Assembly (NCBI GenBank): GCA_002099365.1
Contig: MSED01000009.1
Location: forward strand, 1,798,001-1,862,000
Direction of reading: 5' to 3'
DNA: 64,000 nucleotides
From: Phialophora verrucosa
Lineage: Eukaryota; Ascomycota; Eurotiomycetes; Chaetothyriales; Herpotrichiellaceae
Shown here piece after piece: positions 23,927 to 36,182 of this stretch (positions are counted from its first letter, which is position 1; each line of letters opens with the position of its first letter). Below the pieces are notes generated by a model. The model saw nothing but the letters and a program-made list of their open reading frames with translations, ran no database searches and was not told the DNA's origin. Position numbers and translations under genes: made by a program.

Positions 23927-26900
23927 TTAGTTGTCGTCATCATCGTCCTTGTCCTCTTTATCCTTCTTCTCCTTCTCTTTCCTCTTCAGCGCATCTTTCC
24001 ATCGGTGGTTGACCTCGTCGACCCTCAGATCAGGAAAGACAATCTTGAAGACATCGTCGTACCAGTCGACGGGATAGCCTTCTATGCCCTCTTTGATGTT
24101 CTGCAACACAAGTCAGTCGTCAAACACGAGCGTGAGACAAGTGGGGAAAAGAGATAACTAACCTCTGGCAACTCGACCCAATCCCCCCAATTATCCTTGG
24201 GGAACAGAATCCTATTACAACCCGCCCGTCTCGCCGCGACGGTCTTCTCCCTCAATCCGCCAATCCGCAGCACTTTGCCGGTGACGGTCAGTTCGCCGGT
24301 CATCGCCAATGCGGGATCGACTTCTTTATCCATGGCGAGACTCAACAGTGACGTGGCCATGGTGATGCCCGCGGAGGGGCCGTCCTTTTGCACGGCTCCC
24401 TCGGGACAATGTAAATGAATCTTGGCGTGGTCGAAGAACTTGTTCTCTGGAAACTTCTTGGCGAGGACGTGTTTGGCAAAGGAGTACGCTATTTGAGTGG
24501 ATTCCTTCATGACGGCTTTCAGGTTACCGGTGCGTTCGAGGCTGGGGCGACTGGACTGTGAGAGGGCAGATTCGAGGATCGATTCGACATAGAGCGCTGC
24601 GCCACCCATGCTTGTCCAGGCCAGGCCCATTGCTACGCCGGGCGGCGTGGTTTCATAGAGTCTGTCGGCCGTGAAGATCGGTGGTCCGACGAAGTCCTTC
24701 AGATTGTCCTTCGTGATGGTAACGTGGACAGACTCCGGCACTTTGAGGGCGATGCGAGGTTTTTCGGTGGTTTCTTGCTCGATATTCTCCGGTGTGTCCT
24801 TGACGTCTGTGCTGTCTTTTTTGCTTTCTTCCAACGCGGCTTTCCCTTCTGCTGTGAGCGCTTCGGACTCGGGCAATGCTTCTTCTCCCAGATCTTGGAT
24901 AATCTTCAGCGCGGACTTTCGATAGACCTTCTCGATATGCTTCTTTAGGTTACGGACACCGGATTCTCGGGCGTACTTATTGATCAGTTCTTCGATGGCA
25001 GAGTCCTCTAGTCTGATATCCACGTCCTTCAGACCCGACAGCTCTTTAGCCTGGGGTGCAAGGTATCGGTCGGCGATGGCTTTCTTCTCATCAGCGACAT
25101 AACCGCTCAGCTCGATGACTTCCATTCTGTCAAGGAGAGGACGGGGAATGGTGTCGGTCATGTTTGCTGTGCAGACAAAGAGAACTTTAGACAAGTCGAC
25201 GGGGATGTCCATGTAATGATCCAAAAAGCTCGAATTCTGCTCCGGATCAAGTAGTTCGAGGAGTGCTGACGACGGATCCCCCTGATGACCGCGGCCGATC
25301 TTGTCAACCTCGTCGATGAGAATGAGTGGGTTCTCAGTCTGACACTTCTTCAGTGCTTGAATGATTCTCCCAGGCAGAGCGCCGACGTACGTCCGACGAT
25401 GGCCCTTGATCTCGGCAACGTCCGTCAGACCCCCAACACTGAAGCGGTAGTACTGTCTGTTCAATGCGCGGGCAATTGACTTGCCGATTGATGTCTTTCC
25501 TACGCCAGGAGGGCCGACAAAACATAGGATTTTGCCCTCGACTGTCCCACGAAGCTTGCCAACGGCGATAAACTCGAGTATCCTGTCCTTGACGTCTTTT
25601 AGTCCGTAGTGGTCCTCGTCCAACACCGTCATGGCGTTCTTAATGCCAAAGTTCTCGGCGCTTCGCTGGCCCCAAGGGATCTGGGTGATCCAGTCGAGGT
25701 AATTCCGAGTCACATTAAACTCGGAAGCCGCAGGTTCCAGGTGTGCCAGCTTGTTGAGCTCCTCGTCAAACACTTTCTTGACGGCTTCAGGCATGGCCAG
25801 TTTCTGCGCCTTCTCGCGGAACTTCTCCACGAGCTTGTCTTTGCCATCGGACTCGATACCCAGTTCTCGGCGGATACCTTTCATTTGCTCCATGAGCCAG
25901 TACTCCCGTTGCCGCTTCTGGATCTTGCTTTCCACATCCTTGGAAATCTTGGACTGAAGCTGGGCATTCATCAACTCTTTCTTGAGCACGACCAGTGCTT
26001 TGTGCAACCTTCGAGCCACATCCATCTCTTGCAGGACATCCTGCAGTTCTCCAATCTCGCCAGCCGAGACTGCTGCTGCGAAGTCTGCTAACTTGGCGGG
26101 CTCTTCAAGCACATTGCCCTGGTATTGGGAGACGCTGAAATCCGAGATCTGGTCTCGGAACAGCTGGTTCAGGCTGGCGACCTCCTTGAAAACACTGACA
26201 ATTTCTGAAGTCAGGGCCTTAATCTCGCCGCTTTTCCTGTCAAAGGGTTGTTCCGCCAGATTCTCGACATTGACCAACGAGACGGGAAATTTGCGAAGGA
26301 AAGCAGTAGGTTCGTAGACGCCCAGTGGGCCTGGCTGTTCCTTGTTCGGTTCCTCAAAGCTTGCCACAACATCCCCTTTATTATCTGGACCATCGGCCTT
26401 CGGCTTCTCCTCCTTTAGCGGCTGGACTTGCACCACCGACGGCTCTCCTTCGCCAGCTTTCGCCGGAGGCATCAAGGCGGTCATTTTGATACGGCGGTGC
26501 GGGTACAGCACGGCCGTCAGGCTGTGTTCGTCTCCGTGAACGGGAAATGCGCTGGTAATCTGCGCGAAGACTCCGACATCGTGAACATCGTCCACTTTCT
26601 CAATGATATCCTTGTCCGCATTGTCATCCTTGAACAGAAACGCGCCAACGTAGGGCTGACCGCGCTTCATCATCTCGGTGATGGCGGCAACCACATTGGG
26701 ATCCCGGATCGTAATAGCCTTGTAGAAGCCGGGGAAGAGAGGGCGCTTTGCGATCGGGATAGCCATGACCTGGGGATAGACCTCTGGGACTGTCGGTTTC
26801 GTGATCTGCGTGCTCTTCCGCCCACGTTTGCCGCCATCGCCCCCTGCTCCTGTCCCCTCCGCGCCCGGTTGCGAGTCGCCGCCAGAGCCTCCGGCAGCCG

Positions 26901-27276
26901 CAGATTTCGCATTGTCGGCAGACTGAGGTATCGGTTGCGGCTCGGCGGCAGACTTTTTTGCCTCGGTGGCGTCCTCTGTTCGCGGAGCTTCGTCCAGCTC
27001 TTTTTCTACCTTTTCAGCTTTTGCGTCGGCCTGCTCTTGCTTGGGCTGGGGGTCGTCTTCGGGTGGTTTGTCTTTCCGGCGGGCGGGATGCGATGAGAAC
27101 TGACGTATTTGTAATCCATGTCGGGCAAGGAGGGGGTAGGAGCTTGAAGCGAGTGGAGGTTTTGCAGAGGAACTTGAAGTGGTTCTCTGGAGAAGTTGGC
27201 GTCTGCAGTCCCTACAGATGTTGAGGGAGCCATTCCGGAGTGCAGCCCTCCATGGTAGTGTTTGGCCACGAAGCAT
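23927..27276 (-). CDS. pim1: mitochondrial Lon protease (Pim1)
   Basis: ATP-dependent serine protease of the mitochondrial matrix, degrading misfolded and oxidised proteins. Two exons: 27276-24163 and 24100-23927. The 62-bp intron (GTTAGT to TTGCAG) joins in phase 0, giving VELPE-NIKEGIEGYPVDW; the product is 1,095 residues. An Arg-rich presequence (MLRGQTLPWR start) is followed by a charged, low-complexity region to about residue 170, then the Lon N-domain (EVYPQVMAIPIAKRPLFPGF). Next come a helical region, the AAA+ module with Walker A GPPGVGKTS (about 586-594) and ILIDEVDK, and the proteolytic domain with the Ser-Lys dyad: GPSAG (Ser about 969) and LREKTVAA (Lys about 1010). The tail is Lys/Asp-rich. 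An in-frame ATG 38 codons upstream exists, but 27276 matches the family start. It shares a promoter with mdj1. Confidence 0.96.
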
Positions 27277-27652
27277 GCTCTGGGTAGAGGGAAGTGGCTG
27301 CGGAGGGCGAGATAACCGGAGCGTGCTCCGGAGGGAGAGTATGTAGAGAAGGGATTGAGTACACACCCCGCGAAGATGCCGACGGCGCAAGCGGAATGGT
27401 TCTCGAGGGTGTCAACAGCAAGAAGAGATGGAGTTGAGGAGGCAACTGCAGGTGTCGCAATTCAACTCGAATCTCTCAACTTGATATCATGTGGATCCAC
27501 TGCGGCGGCCCGGATAAACTGCCGCCGACAGCAAAAACGCCGATCTGCTGGAACTTTCTCTCAATGAAGCACTTCAGTATCTCTTCCTCGCGAATCCTAT
27601 AGTCCGCCGTGCAGACATCTCCCGTCGACAGCCTACCTTGCACTGGCCCTCG
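27277..27652. promoter_or_regulatory. divergent Lon-Mdj1 promoter
   Basis: The two start codons, facing away from each other, are 376 bp apart, so both mitochondrial proteostasis genes must be driven from this stretch. GAACTTTC at 27551-27558 fits the minimal heat-shock element GAAnnTTC; a preceding TGCTG is only a partial third unit. I see no TATA box. Confidence 0.6.
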
Positions 27653-29348
27653 ATGAGCGTTATTGCGAGCCCGACCGCGTTGGGCGGGGCCGCTCCCCTT
27701 CGATCACTCTTGCGCACGACGACCAAGTGTCCCCGACAACGGAATAGTTTTACTCGAAAAGCCCAGACGAGACGATTCTACGACTCTGCTGCCCCGAAGA
27801 GACCGGTACCGCAGCGCCCCTCCTCAGCATCTCCACGATGTCCGTCACGTCACGTACGGCCGTTCTCCGCAACGCCGGCATTCCAGGCCACGAAAGATCC
27901 GTATGCGACGCTTGGTGTAGGAAAGAACGCCACGGCTTCCGAGATCAAGAAGGCCTACTATGCCCTAGCGAAGAAATACCACCCTGATACCAACAAGGAC
28001 CCGAGCGCAAAAGAGAAGTTTACCGACGCCCAGTCAGCATACGAGCTGTTGAACGACCCGCAGAAAAAAGCCGCATACGATCAATTTGGTGCTGCTGCAT
28101 TCGACCAAGGCGCTGGCTTCGACCCGTCCGCAGCGGGTGGTGGACATCCTTTCGCAGGTGCGGGCGGAGGAAATCCATTCTCCGGGTTCGGTGGAGGCTT
28201 TGGTGCCGAGTTCAATTTTGAAGATTTGTTTGGCGCATTTACTGGCGGCGCTCGCCGTGGCCGGAGAGGAGGTGGACCTTTTCAGGAACAGATCTTGGTC
28301 GGCGAAAACATTGAAGTCCAGACAAATATTTCTTTCATGGATGCGGCGAAAGGGGTGACTAAGAATATCACCATTACGCCTCTGGTCCAATGCGGGACTT
28401 GCAAAGGAGATGGGATGAAGCAGGGATCGTCGAGACAAACATGCAAGCGATGCAATGGTACGGGCACAAGAGTCCATGTGATGCAGGCCGGCTTCCAGAT
28501 GGCCTCTACGTGTGATACATGTAATGGGACCGGAACAGTGGTGCCCAGGGGATCCGAATGCAACACTTGCTCCGGTAATGGTGTGGTCCGGAAGAGGGAG
28601 ACTGTTGAAGTCGACATCCCCGGCGGAGTCGAGGATGGAATGCGCCTCCGGGTGGCGGGCTCTGGAGACTATCCTCCCACCGGACTATCAGCAAACCCCA
28701 AAATGCGAACGCAGCGGGGGGATCTATACGTCTTCATTCGCGTGGCACCCGATGCACGGTTCAGCCGGAACGGAGCCGATATTCTATATACTGCCTCGAT
28801 ACCTCTGACCACGGCGCTGCTTGGTGGTGAGGTTATGGTACCCACACTGGATGGTGAGGTCAGAGTCAAAGTTGCCACGGGCACATCGACAAACGATAGG
28901 ATCACACTCGGTGGAATGGGCATGAAGAGGCTCGGTGGCCGTGGTGCTGGCTCTTCTGGCGATCTGCGGGTGGAATTCAAGGTACAAATGCCCAAGTACC
29001 TGACTGCCAACCAGCGCACAATCATTGAAATGCTGGCCGACGAGATGGGCGATAAGACGGCCAAGAGGATAATGAATGTGGGCCAGTTCAAACATCAAGA
29101 CAAGCAGTAAGTTTGTGAATTGAGATGACAAGCTTGCTGCTAAACTTCATCTCAGAGCACCCACGAAAGACAGCCCAGCCTCCAAGCCGCCCGACAAGAC
29201 AGCGGACCACAAGAACGAGGGATTCCTGAAATCCGCGTGGCACAAGCTCACTCACCAGCATGATAATCTAGAGCCAGACAAGCCTGGAAAGGAGACCAAA
29301 GCGGAGCCCGAGGAGGACGAGCCCAAGAAAGCGTCCGGTTCTGGCTGA
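27653..29348 (+). CDS. mdj1: mitochondrial DnaJ chaperone Mdj1
   Basis: Hsp40 co-chaperone of the matrix Hsp70. Two exons: 27653-29106 and 29156-29348. The 49-bp intron begins GTAAGT and ends CTCAG, with a CTAAA branch-like site. Splicing continues KHQDKQ into [12 protein letters not shown] and yields 548 residues; without splicing the frame stops at 29110. The first ATG is at 27653 and starts an Arg/Ser-rich presequence of about 80 residues. The J-domain (about 82-147) carries HPD in [11 protein letters not shown] Gly/Phe-rich linker follows, then four zinc-binding repeats [24 protein letters not shown] and CNTCSGNG, then the type-I DnaJ C-terminal domains. The new C-terminal exon is charged (Lys/Glu/Asp). 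It is divergent from the Lon gene. Confidence 0.95.
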
Positions 29349-29940
29349 GTGTCTGAACCTTGATAGTCCCACATTGCCCTTCTCTTGTTTATATACCTCA
29401 CAGCGACGGCGACGAGATTGGATCATGTTCATTCCAAGAGGGAATACATGGGTGATGGTGACGAAACGTGTACAGTATCTGTGTACCACTGGGCGATTGA
29501 AGCCAGTAGAACTCCCATCTTCTGTAGAAATACCAGACATGTTGACGGCATCTGACGCCTGACATTGCACAAGCGACTCGCACTGCACAAGGGACACGGG
29601 CTTGTATGTATTTGGGATCAAGGCAGTCTGAGGGACAAGTGAGCGATGGTACAGTCTCGAATTCGAATCTCAAATCGGATCCCTCCGTCACTGCCGTCTG
29701 ATTGGCGGAACACCTCCTCATCACTGCAGTGGGACGGGGACTTCACAGATCTGGTCTCCCGAACTGGCGTGTATGCCACAATGCCGTCTGCCTTAGATCT
29801 GCCTCGCCGAGCCATCGGATCTCGTGTGTGCAAGGCTGCCCTTTTCTTTCGGCGTCGCTCTTCGATGCATTGACTCATCGTCTTCTCGTCCCTTGTACCC
29901 AGAGCCACTCTACCACCGGAGCCCCTCATCGGCAGCCAAG
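29349..29940. other. mdj1 3' region and bro1 promoter
   Basis: No supported gene. It holds the 3' UTR of mdj1 and the upstream region of bro1. The bro1 frame is open from 29824 but without a convincing earlier ATG. Minus-strand frames here are chance. Confidence 0.6.
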
Positions 29941-32900
29941 ATGGTGCAAGCGCCCATGATATCGTGTCCGTTGAAGACCACATCCGAGGTCAGCTGGGTC
30001 GAACCGCTGTCGCAGTACATCCGCACCAGCTACGGCGATGATGCGAGCAAATATGCAGAAGAGATTGCCACACTCAACAGGCTGCGGCAGGATATGAGAG
30101 GGGCGGGCGCCGACTCGGCATCAGGAAGAGACCTGCTTTACAGATACTATGGGCAACTGGAATTGCTGGACCTGAGGTTCCCTATCGATGAGGCGCATAT
30201 CAAGATATCATTCCAGTGGTTTGACGCCTTTACTCGGGCTGCGACGTCCCAGTACTCGCTGGCCTTCGAGAAGGCCTCAGTTATCTTCAACATTGCGGCA
30301 GTGCTCTCCTGTCACGCAGCTGCCCAGAACCGTTCCGAGGACAAAGACTTGAAGACCGCCTATCATTCCTTCCAGGCATCCGCGGGAATGTTTACTTATA
30401 TCAATGAGAACTTCCTCCATGCACCGTCGATCGATCTGAACCGGGACACCGTTAAAACCATGATCCATATCGTGCTCGGCCAGGCGCAGGAGGTCTTTCT
30501 TGAGAAGCAGGTCAGGGACGGGAAGAAGCCAGCACTGCTGGCCAAACTCGCCGCTCAAGCAGCATTTGTGTACGGTCAGGCCAAGGAAGAACTCGAGTCG
30601 GATCATGCACGAGGGGTTTTTGAGAGTGTCTGGTTGAAGCTGATCCAGATCAAGGCTTTACACTTCTCTTCACTAGCAGAGTACTATCAGGCATTGACCG
30701 AAGATGAGACCAACCAGCAGGGCTCGGCGATTGCGCGGTTGCAGCTTGCGGAGAAATCGAGCAAGCAGGCATACACTCTTGCAAAATCTTTCCCTTCGAC
30801 CCCATCCTCGGCATCACAATTGGGCTCAGACACTGCTTCAACAATGCAGTCTATCACTCGGAGACAGTTGGAGACAGTGCAGGAGAAGTTGACGTCCTTG
30901 GTCAAGGATAACGACTACATCTACCACCAGACCGTGCCGGCCGAAGCCTCATTGCCTCCAGTCACCAAGGTACCGGCAGCTAAAGCTATTCCTCTCTCTG
31001 AACTCTACCAAGGCCAGGATATCCAACGAATCATTGGCCCGGACATTTTCCAGAAGATTGTCCCCATGTCAGTCACCGAATCAGCTAGCATGTATGACGA
31101 GGAGAAAGCGAAGTTGATCAGATCCGAGGCGGAAAAGGTCGAGCAAGCAAATGGTGAAATGGCTGCGAGCCTCGATTACCTCAAATTGCCCAACAGCCTC
31201 AATGTTTTGAAAGGTGGTTTGGAGCAGGAAATGGGCGTGGACCGAGACTTTGAGCAGTGGTGTCAGGCCATCGCGAACCACCAGTCGTTCGACGCCGCCT
31301 TTGAACAACTCCAGAAAGATAAGCAGACTGTGCTGGACAGCTTGGCCAAGAGCTCCAAGCAGCTCGACATGGAGGAGAGTGTATGTGAGAAAATGAGGTC
31401 GAAATACGGTCCCGATTGGACCCAACAACCCAGCTCGAGGTTGACCTCGACATTAAGAGCTGACATCAAAAGCTACCGCGACACGGTGGATGAGGCGGGA
31501 GCGAGCGATGCGCAGCTTTTCTCCACGGCTCGACAATACAAAGGTGACTTTGAAGAGATGCGGGCTGCTGGCGAACAGGGTGATGCGGACGTCTTGTACC
31601 AGCAAGCACTGATCAAGGCTGGGTCGGGATCGAAAAGCAGAAGCAAGTCGGGAGATGAAACGACGCTACTCGAGGAGGACTACGGCGAAGGCGGGTTGTC
31701 AGTAATGGATCAGATTGCAAAAGTCGAAGACTTGTTACGGAAACTCAACCTTGTCAAGCGCGAGAGAATGCAGGTATTGAAGGACCTGAAGGAGAAGGTC
31801 CACACCGACGACATCTCGAATGTGCTCATACTGAACAAGAAAGCAATTGCCAACCAGGAGAACCAGCTGTTCCAGGCGGAGCTGGAAAAGTTCCGGTCGC
31901 ACCAAAACCGATTGATATCAACCGTGCACAAACAGTCCTCTCTGTTGAAGGAATTAACGAAATCCTACGGAGACCTGCTCCAAGACAAACGAGTCCGGTC
32001 AGATCAGCAACGGTATGACGCCATGCAGAAGAGCAAGAACAGTGTCATGAACAAGTATCGGAGAGTGTTCAATGCACATGAAGATCTGATACAGGGTCTT
32101 ATGCGGGCCCAGGGCTTTTACAGTGAAATGAAGGAAAGCGTCGACAGCCTGGAGAAAAATGTCGAATCTTTTGTCAGCAACCGAAGAGCGGAAGGTGCAC
32201 AACTGTTGCACTCCATCGAGCAAACTAAGAACAGTTCGGCTGATGGTCAAGCTGCTGCAGAACAGAAGCGAATGCAGGAATTGATGAATCGGTTGTCAAT
32301 GGAGCCCAAGCCGACATCGCCTCTGCAAACAGAACCTCCTGCTCTCCCTCCTTTACCTCCGATCAGCGCGTCAAGATCTCCCGGTCCTGTGTCACCGTCA
32401 TATCCTACCACGAATCCCGATCCGAGATTCACAATCCCCCCTCGCCATTCACCAGCGCCGGTTATTCCCAATGGATACTCGGCCCAGCTTCAGCCGCCCT
32501 CGCAACCCACGAATCCGTCACCGATTGAGTCGCAACACGCATTCGCTCAAGGCGCAGCAACTCCACTCTCTTCTGCCTACAATCCCATGGCATACCCTGA
32601 ACGAGCTACGGTGACCTCACCGAACCAGCAGCCTGGCCCATACACTTTCTCACCGGTGACCTCGCCTCACGGTTCAATGAACGCTTACTTCCCCCAAGGA
32701 CCACAGGCGCACCAGCCGCTCACATTTACGCCTCCAAATCACCAATACCCTCCGTACAGTTTCCCTTCTCAACCTCCGACAGGCGCTCCTCCTGGACCTG
32801 GAGCATACCAGTCCCCTCCGTCTCATCCACAAATGCCTCAGACGCAACCACCGTATCATCAGCATCAGCACCAACCCTATCAGCCTTCTCCGTCGCCATA

Positions 32901-33150
32901 TAACATGCCGCAGAACTACGTGCCTCCGCCGCCACCACCCGGGCCACCTGGTGGTGGCTCAACCACGCAATACCCACCTAATCCAGCTGGCGCATGGGCG
33001 AGCGGTCCCAGTGGATACGCGAATTATACGCAACGATACCCGCAACAACAGCAGCAGGGTCAAAGCTATCCTCCACCTCAACCAGGACAGCCTCAAAGTG
33101 GCAATGCTCAAGAAACTGACCCTTGGGCGGGCCTGAGCGCGTGGAAGTGA
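29941..33150 (+). CDS. bro1: Bro1 endosomal sorting protein
   Basis: ESCRT-associated adaptor that binds Snf7 on endosomes and recruits the ubiquitin hydrolase Doa4 during multivesicular-body sorting. The protein is 1,069 residues without introns, starting MVQAPMISCPLK. The first 380 residues are the banana-shaped Bro1 domain, with the fungal signatures GRDLLYRYYGQLELLDLRFP and YSLAFEKASVIFNIAAVLSC. A long coiled V-domain follows (about 390-780), with many charged heptads such as QMRKS-type helices around 600-700. The last 280 residues are very Pro/Gln/Ser-rich (PPLPPIS, YPPPQPGQPQ). The alternative paralogue Rim20 (pH signalling) is less likely because the N-terminus reads like Bro1 and the Pro-rich tail is long. 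The ATG at 29941 is preceded by CAAG and gives the family N-terminus. Confidence 0.93.
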   Translation: MVQAPMISCPLKTTSEVSWVEPLSQYIRTSYGDDASKYAEEIATLNRLRQDMRGAGADSASGRDLLYRYYGQLELLDLRFPIDEAHIKISFQWFDAFTRAATSQYSLAFEKASVIFNIAAVLSCHAAAQNRSEDKDLKTAYHSFQASAGMFTYINENFLHAPSIDLNRDTVKTMIHIVLGQAQEVFLEKQVRDGKKPALLAKLAAQAAFVYGQAKEELESDHARGVFESVWLKLIQIKALHFSSLAEYYQALTEDETNQQGSAIARLQLAEKSSKQAYTLAKSFPSTPSSASQLGSDTASTMQSITRRQLETVQEKLTSLVKDNDYIYHQTVPAEASLPPVTKVPAAKAIPLSELYQGQDIQRIIGPDIFQKIVPMSVTESASMYDEEKAKLIRSEAEKVEQANGEMAASLDYLKLPNSLNVLKGGLEQEMGVDRDFEQWCQAIANHQSFDAAFEQLQKDKQTVLDSLAKSSKQLDMEESVCEKMRSKYGPDWTQQPSSRLTSTLRADIKSYRDTVDEAGASDAQLFSTARQYKGDFEEMRAAGEQGDADVLYQQALIKAGSGSKSRSKSGDETTLLEEDYGEGGLSVMDQIAKVEDLLRKLNLVKRERMQVLKDLKEKVHTDDISNVLILNKKAIANQENQLFQAELEKFRSHQNRLISTVHKQSSLLKELTKSYGDLLQDKRVRSDQQRYDAMQKSKNSVMNKYRRVFNAHEDLIQGLMRAQGFYSEMKESVDSLEKNVESFVSNRRAEGAQLLHSIEQTKNSSADGQAAAEQKRMQELMNRLSMEPKPTSPLQTEPPALPPLPPISASRSPGPVSPSYPTTNPDPRFTIPPRHSPAPVIPNGYSAQLQPPSQPTNPSPIESQHAFAQGAATPLSSAYNPMAYPERATVTSPNQQPGPYTFSPVTSPHGSMNAYFPQGPQAHQPLTFTPPNHQYPPYSFPSQPPTGAPPGPGAYQSPPSHPQMPQTQPPYHQHQHQPYQPSPSPYNMPQNYVPPPPPPGPPGGGSTTQYPPNPAGAWASGPSGYANYTQRYPQQQQQGQSYPPPQPGQPQSGNAQETDPWAGLSAWK

Positions 33151-34131
33151 CGAGGATCTTGCGGGTTCGGCGACTGTTGACGACTGAAAGAGAGATTGAG
33201 GTTGACGCAGCCGGAGTAAGCGAGGCTATATGTGACTCAATCGCCACCCTGCAATGCAGGGGATGCTCGTTGCAAATGAGTGCTAGGGTAGGTTCATTGT
33301 ATGTTAGCGTGCTACTGGTGCAAGTGTACATCTGTTGCGTACTATGTTCCGGCTCGAGTACCGGTGGTCCATACCACATTCCACGCAGTGCTGAAGACTG
33401 TCATTAGTGCTTACCGGGCGTTATCAAATCTCGGAAGGGATGAAGGCAGCGGAGTTGTGAGAGCGGCAGTCCATCGGGGAGCATTTAGGACAAAAGTTCC
33501 CCTTCTGGCCTGCGGACGAAGAAATCAAGCGATCAGAGGTTCGCCATGTCTCCCTGTACCCGGTAGTGGCTCCGAGCTGTGGCCCTCGAAGTACTTACCG
33601 CTTGGAGACCTGCACAAGTGCTTATCATGGTTAAGCATGGCTAAAAGGCTTGAGGGAGATTTGGCCTTAGTAATTCACCTCGCTCCCGGAGCTTCGTCGA
33701 ATCAAGCTACAGCCAAGCTCACCGAGCCCCCGCCACATGGAGGCACGGCAGGCCAGCCATAGCCAGTGCTCTGTGTAGACAGGGGTATCCACTCTAATCG
33801 GTCTATTCCTGTCATCACTAACGCTATCCTACTCCTGCTTTGGGAATGGCTTGAGAAAGAAAGTGTCTACCGGCCGGAATACGCTGTACGAGCAGCGCCA
33901 CGGTGATTCTGTCGGCATCGAGAAGCAAGTACAAGGCAAAGTCACATCTGCAGCAGCACGAGCATAAATACCAGAGAGGTTGACCTGATGAAATATTTCT
34001 CTTCATCACACAACATCTCACAACAGTACAACCAAGCAAACACTTCCAATCTTTTAGCCAGTTCTCGTCTCTCCTTACAGTTCCTTGACACTCTCGTTCT
34101 ACACAACATTCCAAATCCATACACATTCAGA
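33151..34131. other. intergenic, promoter of secreted-protein gene
   Basis: About 980 bp with no supported gene. A plus-strand frame of 153 codons (33301-33762) has no family resemblance. The right end is the promoter of the small secreted protein. Confidence 0.6.
33964..33970 (+). promoter_or_regulatory. TATA-like box for secreted protein
   Basis: ATAAATA lies 161 bp before the ATG at 34132, within an otherwise CA-rich promoter. The leader between them is A/C-rich, typical of fungal 5' UTRs. Confidence 0.5.
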
Positions 34132-34707
34132 ATGAAGTCTTTCATTGCAACCACGACTCTCCTTGCTCTCTTCGGCGCGTCTTCCGCAGTGTCCACGTCC
34201 AATCTCAGATTTGCGAAGCGGAACATCCCCAACGGCAGCTGCGGCGGCGACCCGGGTCAGGTCGGCGTCGCCAACGCGATCAACGCCTGGAACGGTGACG
34301 TCCAGACCGTCAACGCTTTTCTCGAACAAGCGCCCAGCCTCGACTCCACCACCCTCCTCTTCGACATCGAGAATGTGCTGACATCGGCGCAAGACGAACC
34401 CAACCAACTTACGATCCTGGCTTGCAATGAGGGTGTTGTCCCGGGCACGCCAGGCCAGACCGCCGCCGATGACTTGTTCGCGGGCTTTGAGAACAACGTC
34501 CTCGTGCCTCTGGGTAACATCATCCAAAGCCCAGCCGATTCCCTCAACGTCGCAACCCAACTGCACACCATCAACCAATTCCGGTGCTGCAATGTGCTTC
34601 CCGATCTAGACGTTTTGTGGGAGCAGACTGCCGCGGATGAGGGATTGGTCGGGACCGTGCCCATCTCGGCACCCAGGCCTTCGATTTGTGCTTCAATCAC
34701 CTGTTAA
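34132..34707 (+). CDS. small secreted protein with Kex2-type site
   Basis: A 191-residue protein with no family I can name. Residues 1-20 form a signal peptide (MKSFIATTTLLALFGASSAV). A short pro-segment ends in Lys-Arg at 29-30, a Kex2-type cleavage site, predicting a mature form of 161 residues beginning NIPNGSC. The mature part has six cysteines (one near the start, one in the middle, an adjacent pair in FRCCN, one near the end and one as the last residue), an even number compatible with three disulphides. It is acidic and has no transmembrane segment after the signal. The larger open frame starting at 33988 adds 48 unlikely residues; the ATG at 34132 gives the signal peptide. Extracellular role unknown; it may be structural, enzymatic or effector-like. 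Confidence 0.8.
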   Translation: MKSFIATTTLLALFGASSAVSTSNLRFAKRNIPNGSCGGDPGQVGVANAINAWNGDVQTVNAFLEQAPSLDSTTLLFDIENVLTSAQDEPNQLTILACNEGVVPGTPGQTAADDLFAGFENNVLVPLGNIIQSPADSLNVATQLHTINQFRCCNVLPDLDVLWEQTAADEGLVGTVPISAPRPSICASITC

Positions 34708-35108
34708 GAGAGATAATGTCATCTGACGGCATGTTCTTGGAATACGCGCATATGAATGATGGGCTGGGAGCGGCATGGGGAGGCGTTCGGCATAGATAGA
34801 TAATATACCCTTCTGCGAGTACTTTGTGACTGGTGGTTGAATGAAAAGCGAAATTTTTGCCTTAATGTCCTCTCATATCGATTCCTCTGTTTGACATCTT
34901 ACGGCGTACATAGGCCGCCCAGGAGGAGATCTTCCACAAGGGAAGCACTCGTTGTATGTAGTGTGTAGATGACGGTTTTGGGCGAAGGCGACTGGCAGTG
35001 TCCGGCTTGGCAGCATCCGAGGTTAAGCCGCAATCTGCAAATCTTTTGAGTCTTTCGCTTCCAACCCAGACACGCACTCATAACTGGCATCGCGTAACAG
35101 CAGCAGTC
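34708..35108. other. intergenic before krr1
   Basis: 400 bp holding the 3' UTR of the secreted-protein gene and the krr1 promoter. No gene or repeat seen. Confidence 0.7.
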
Positions 35109-36182
<1,074 letters not shown>

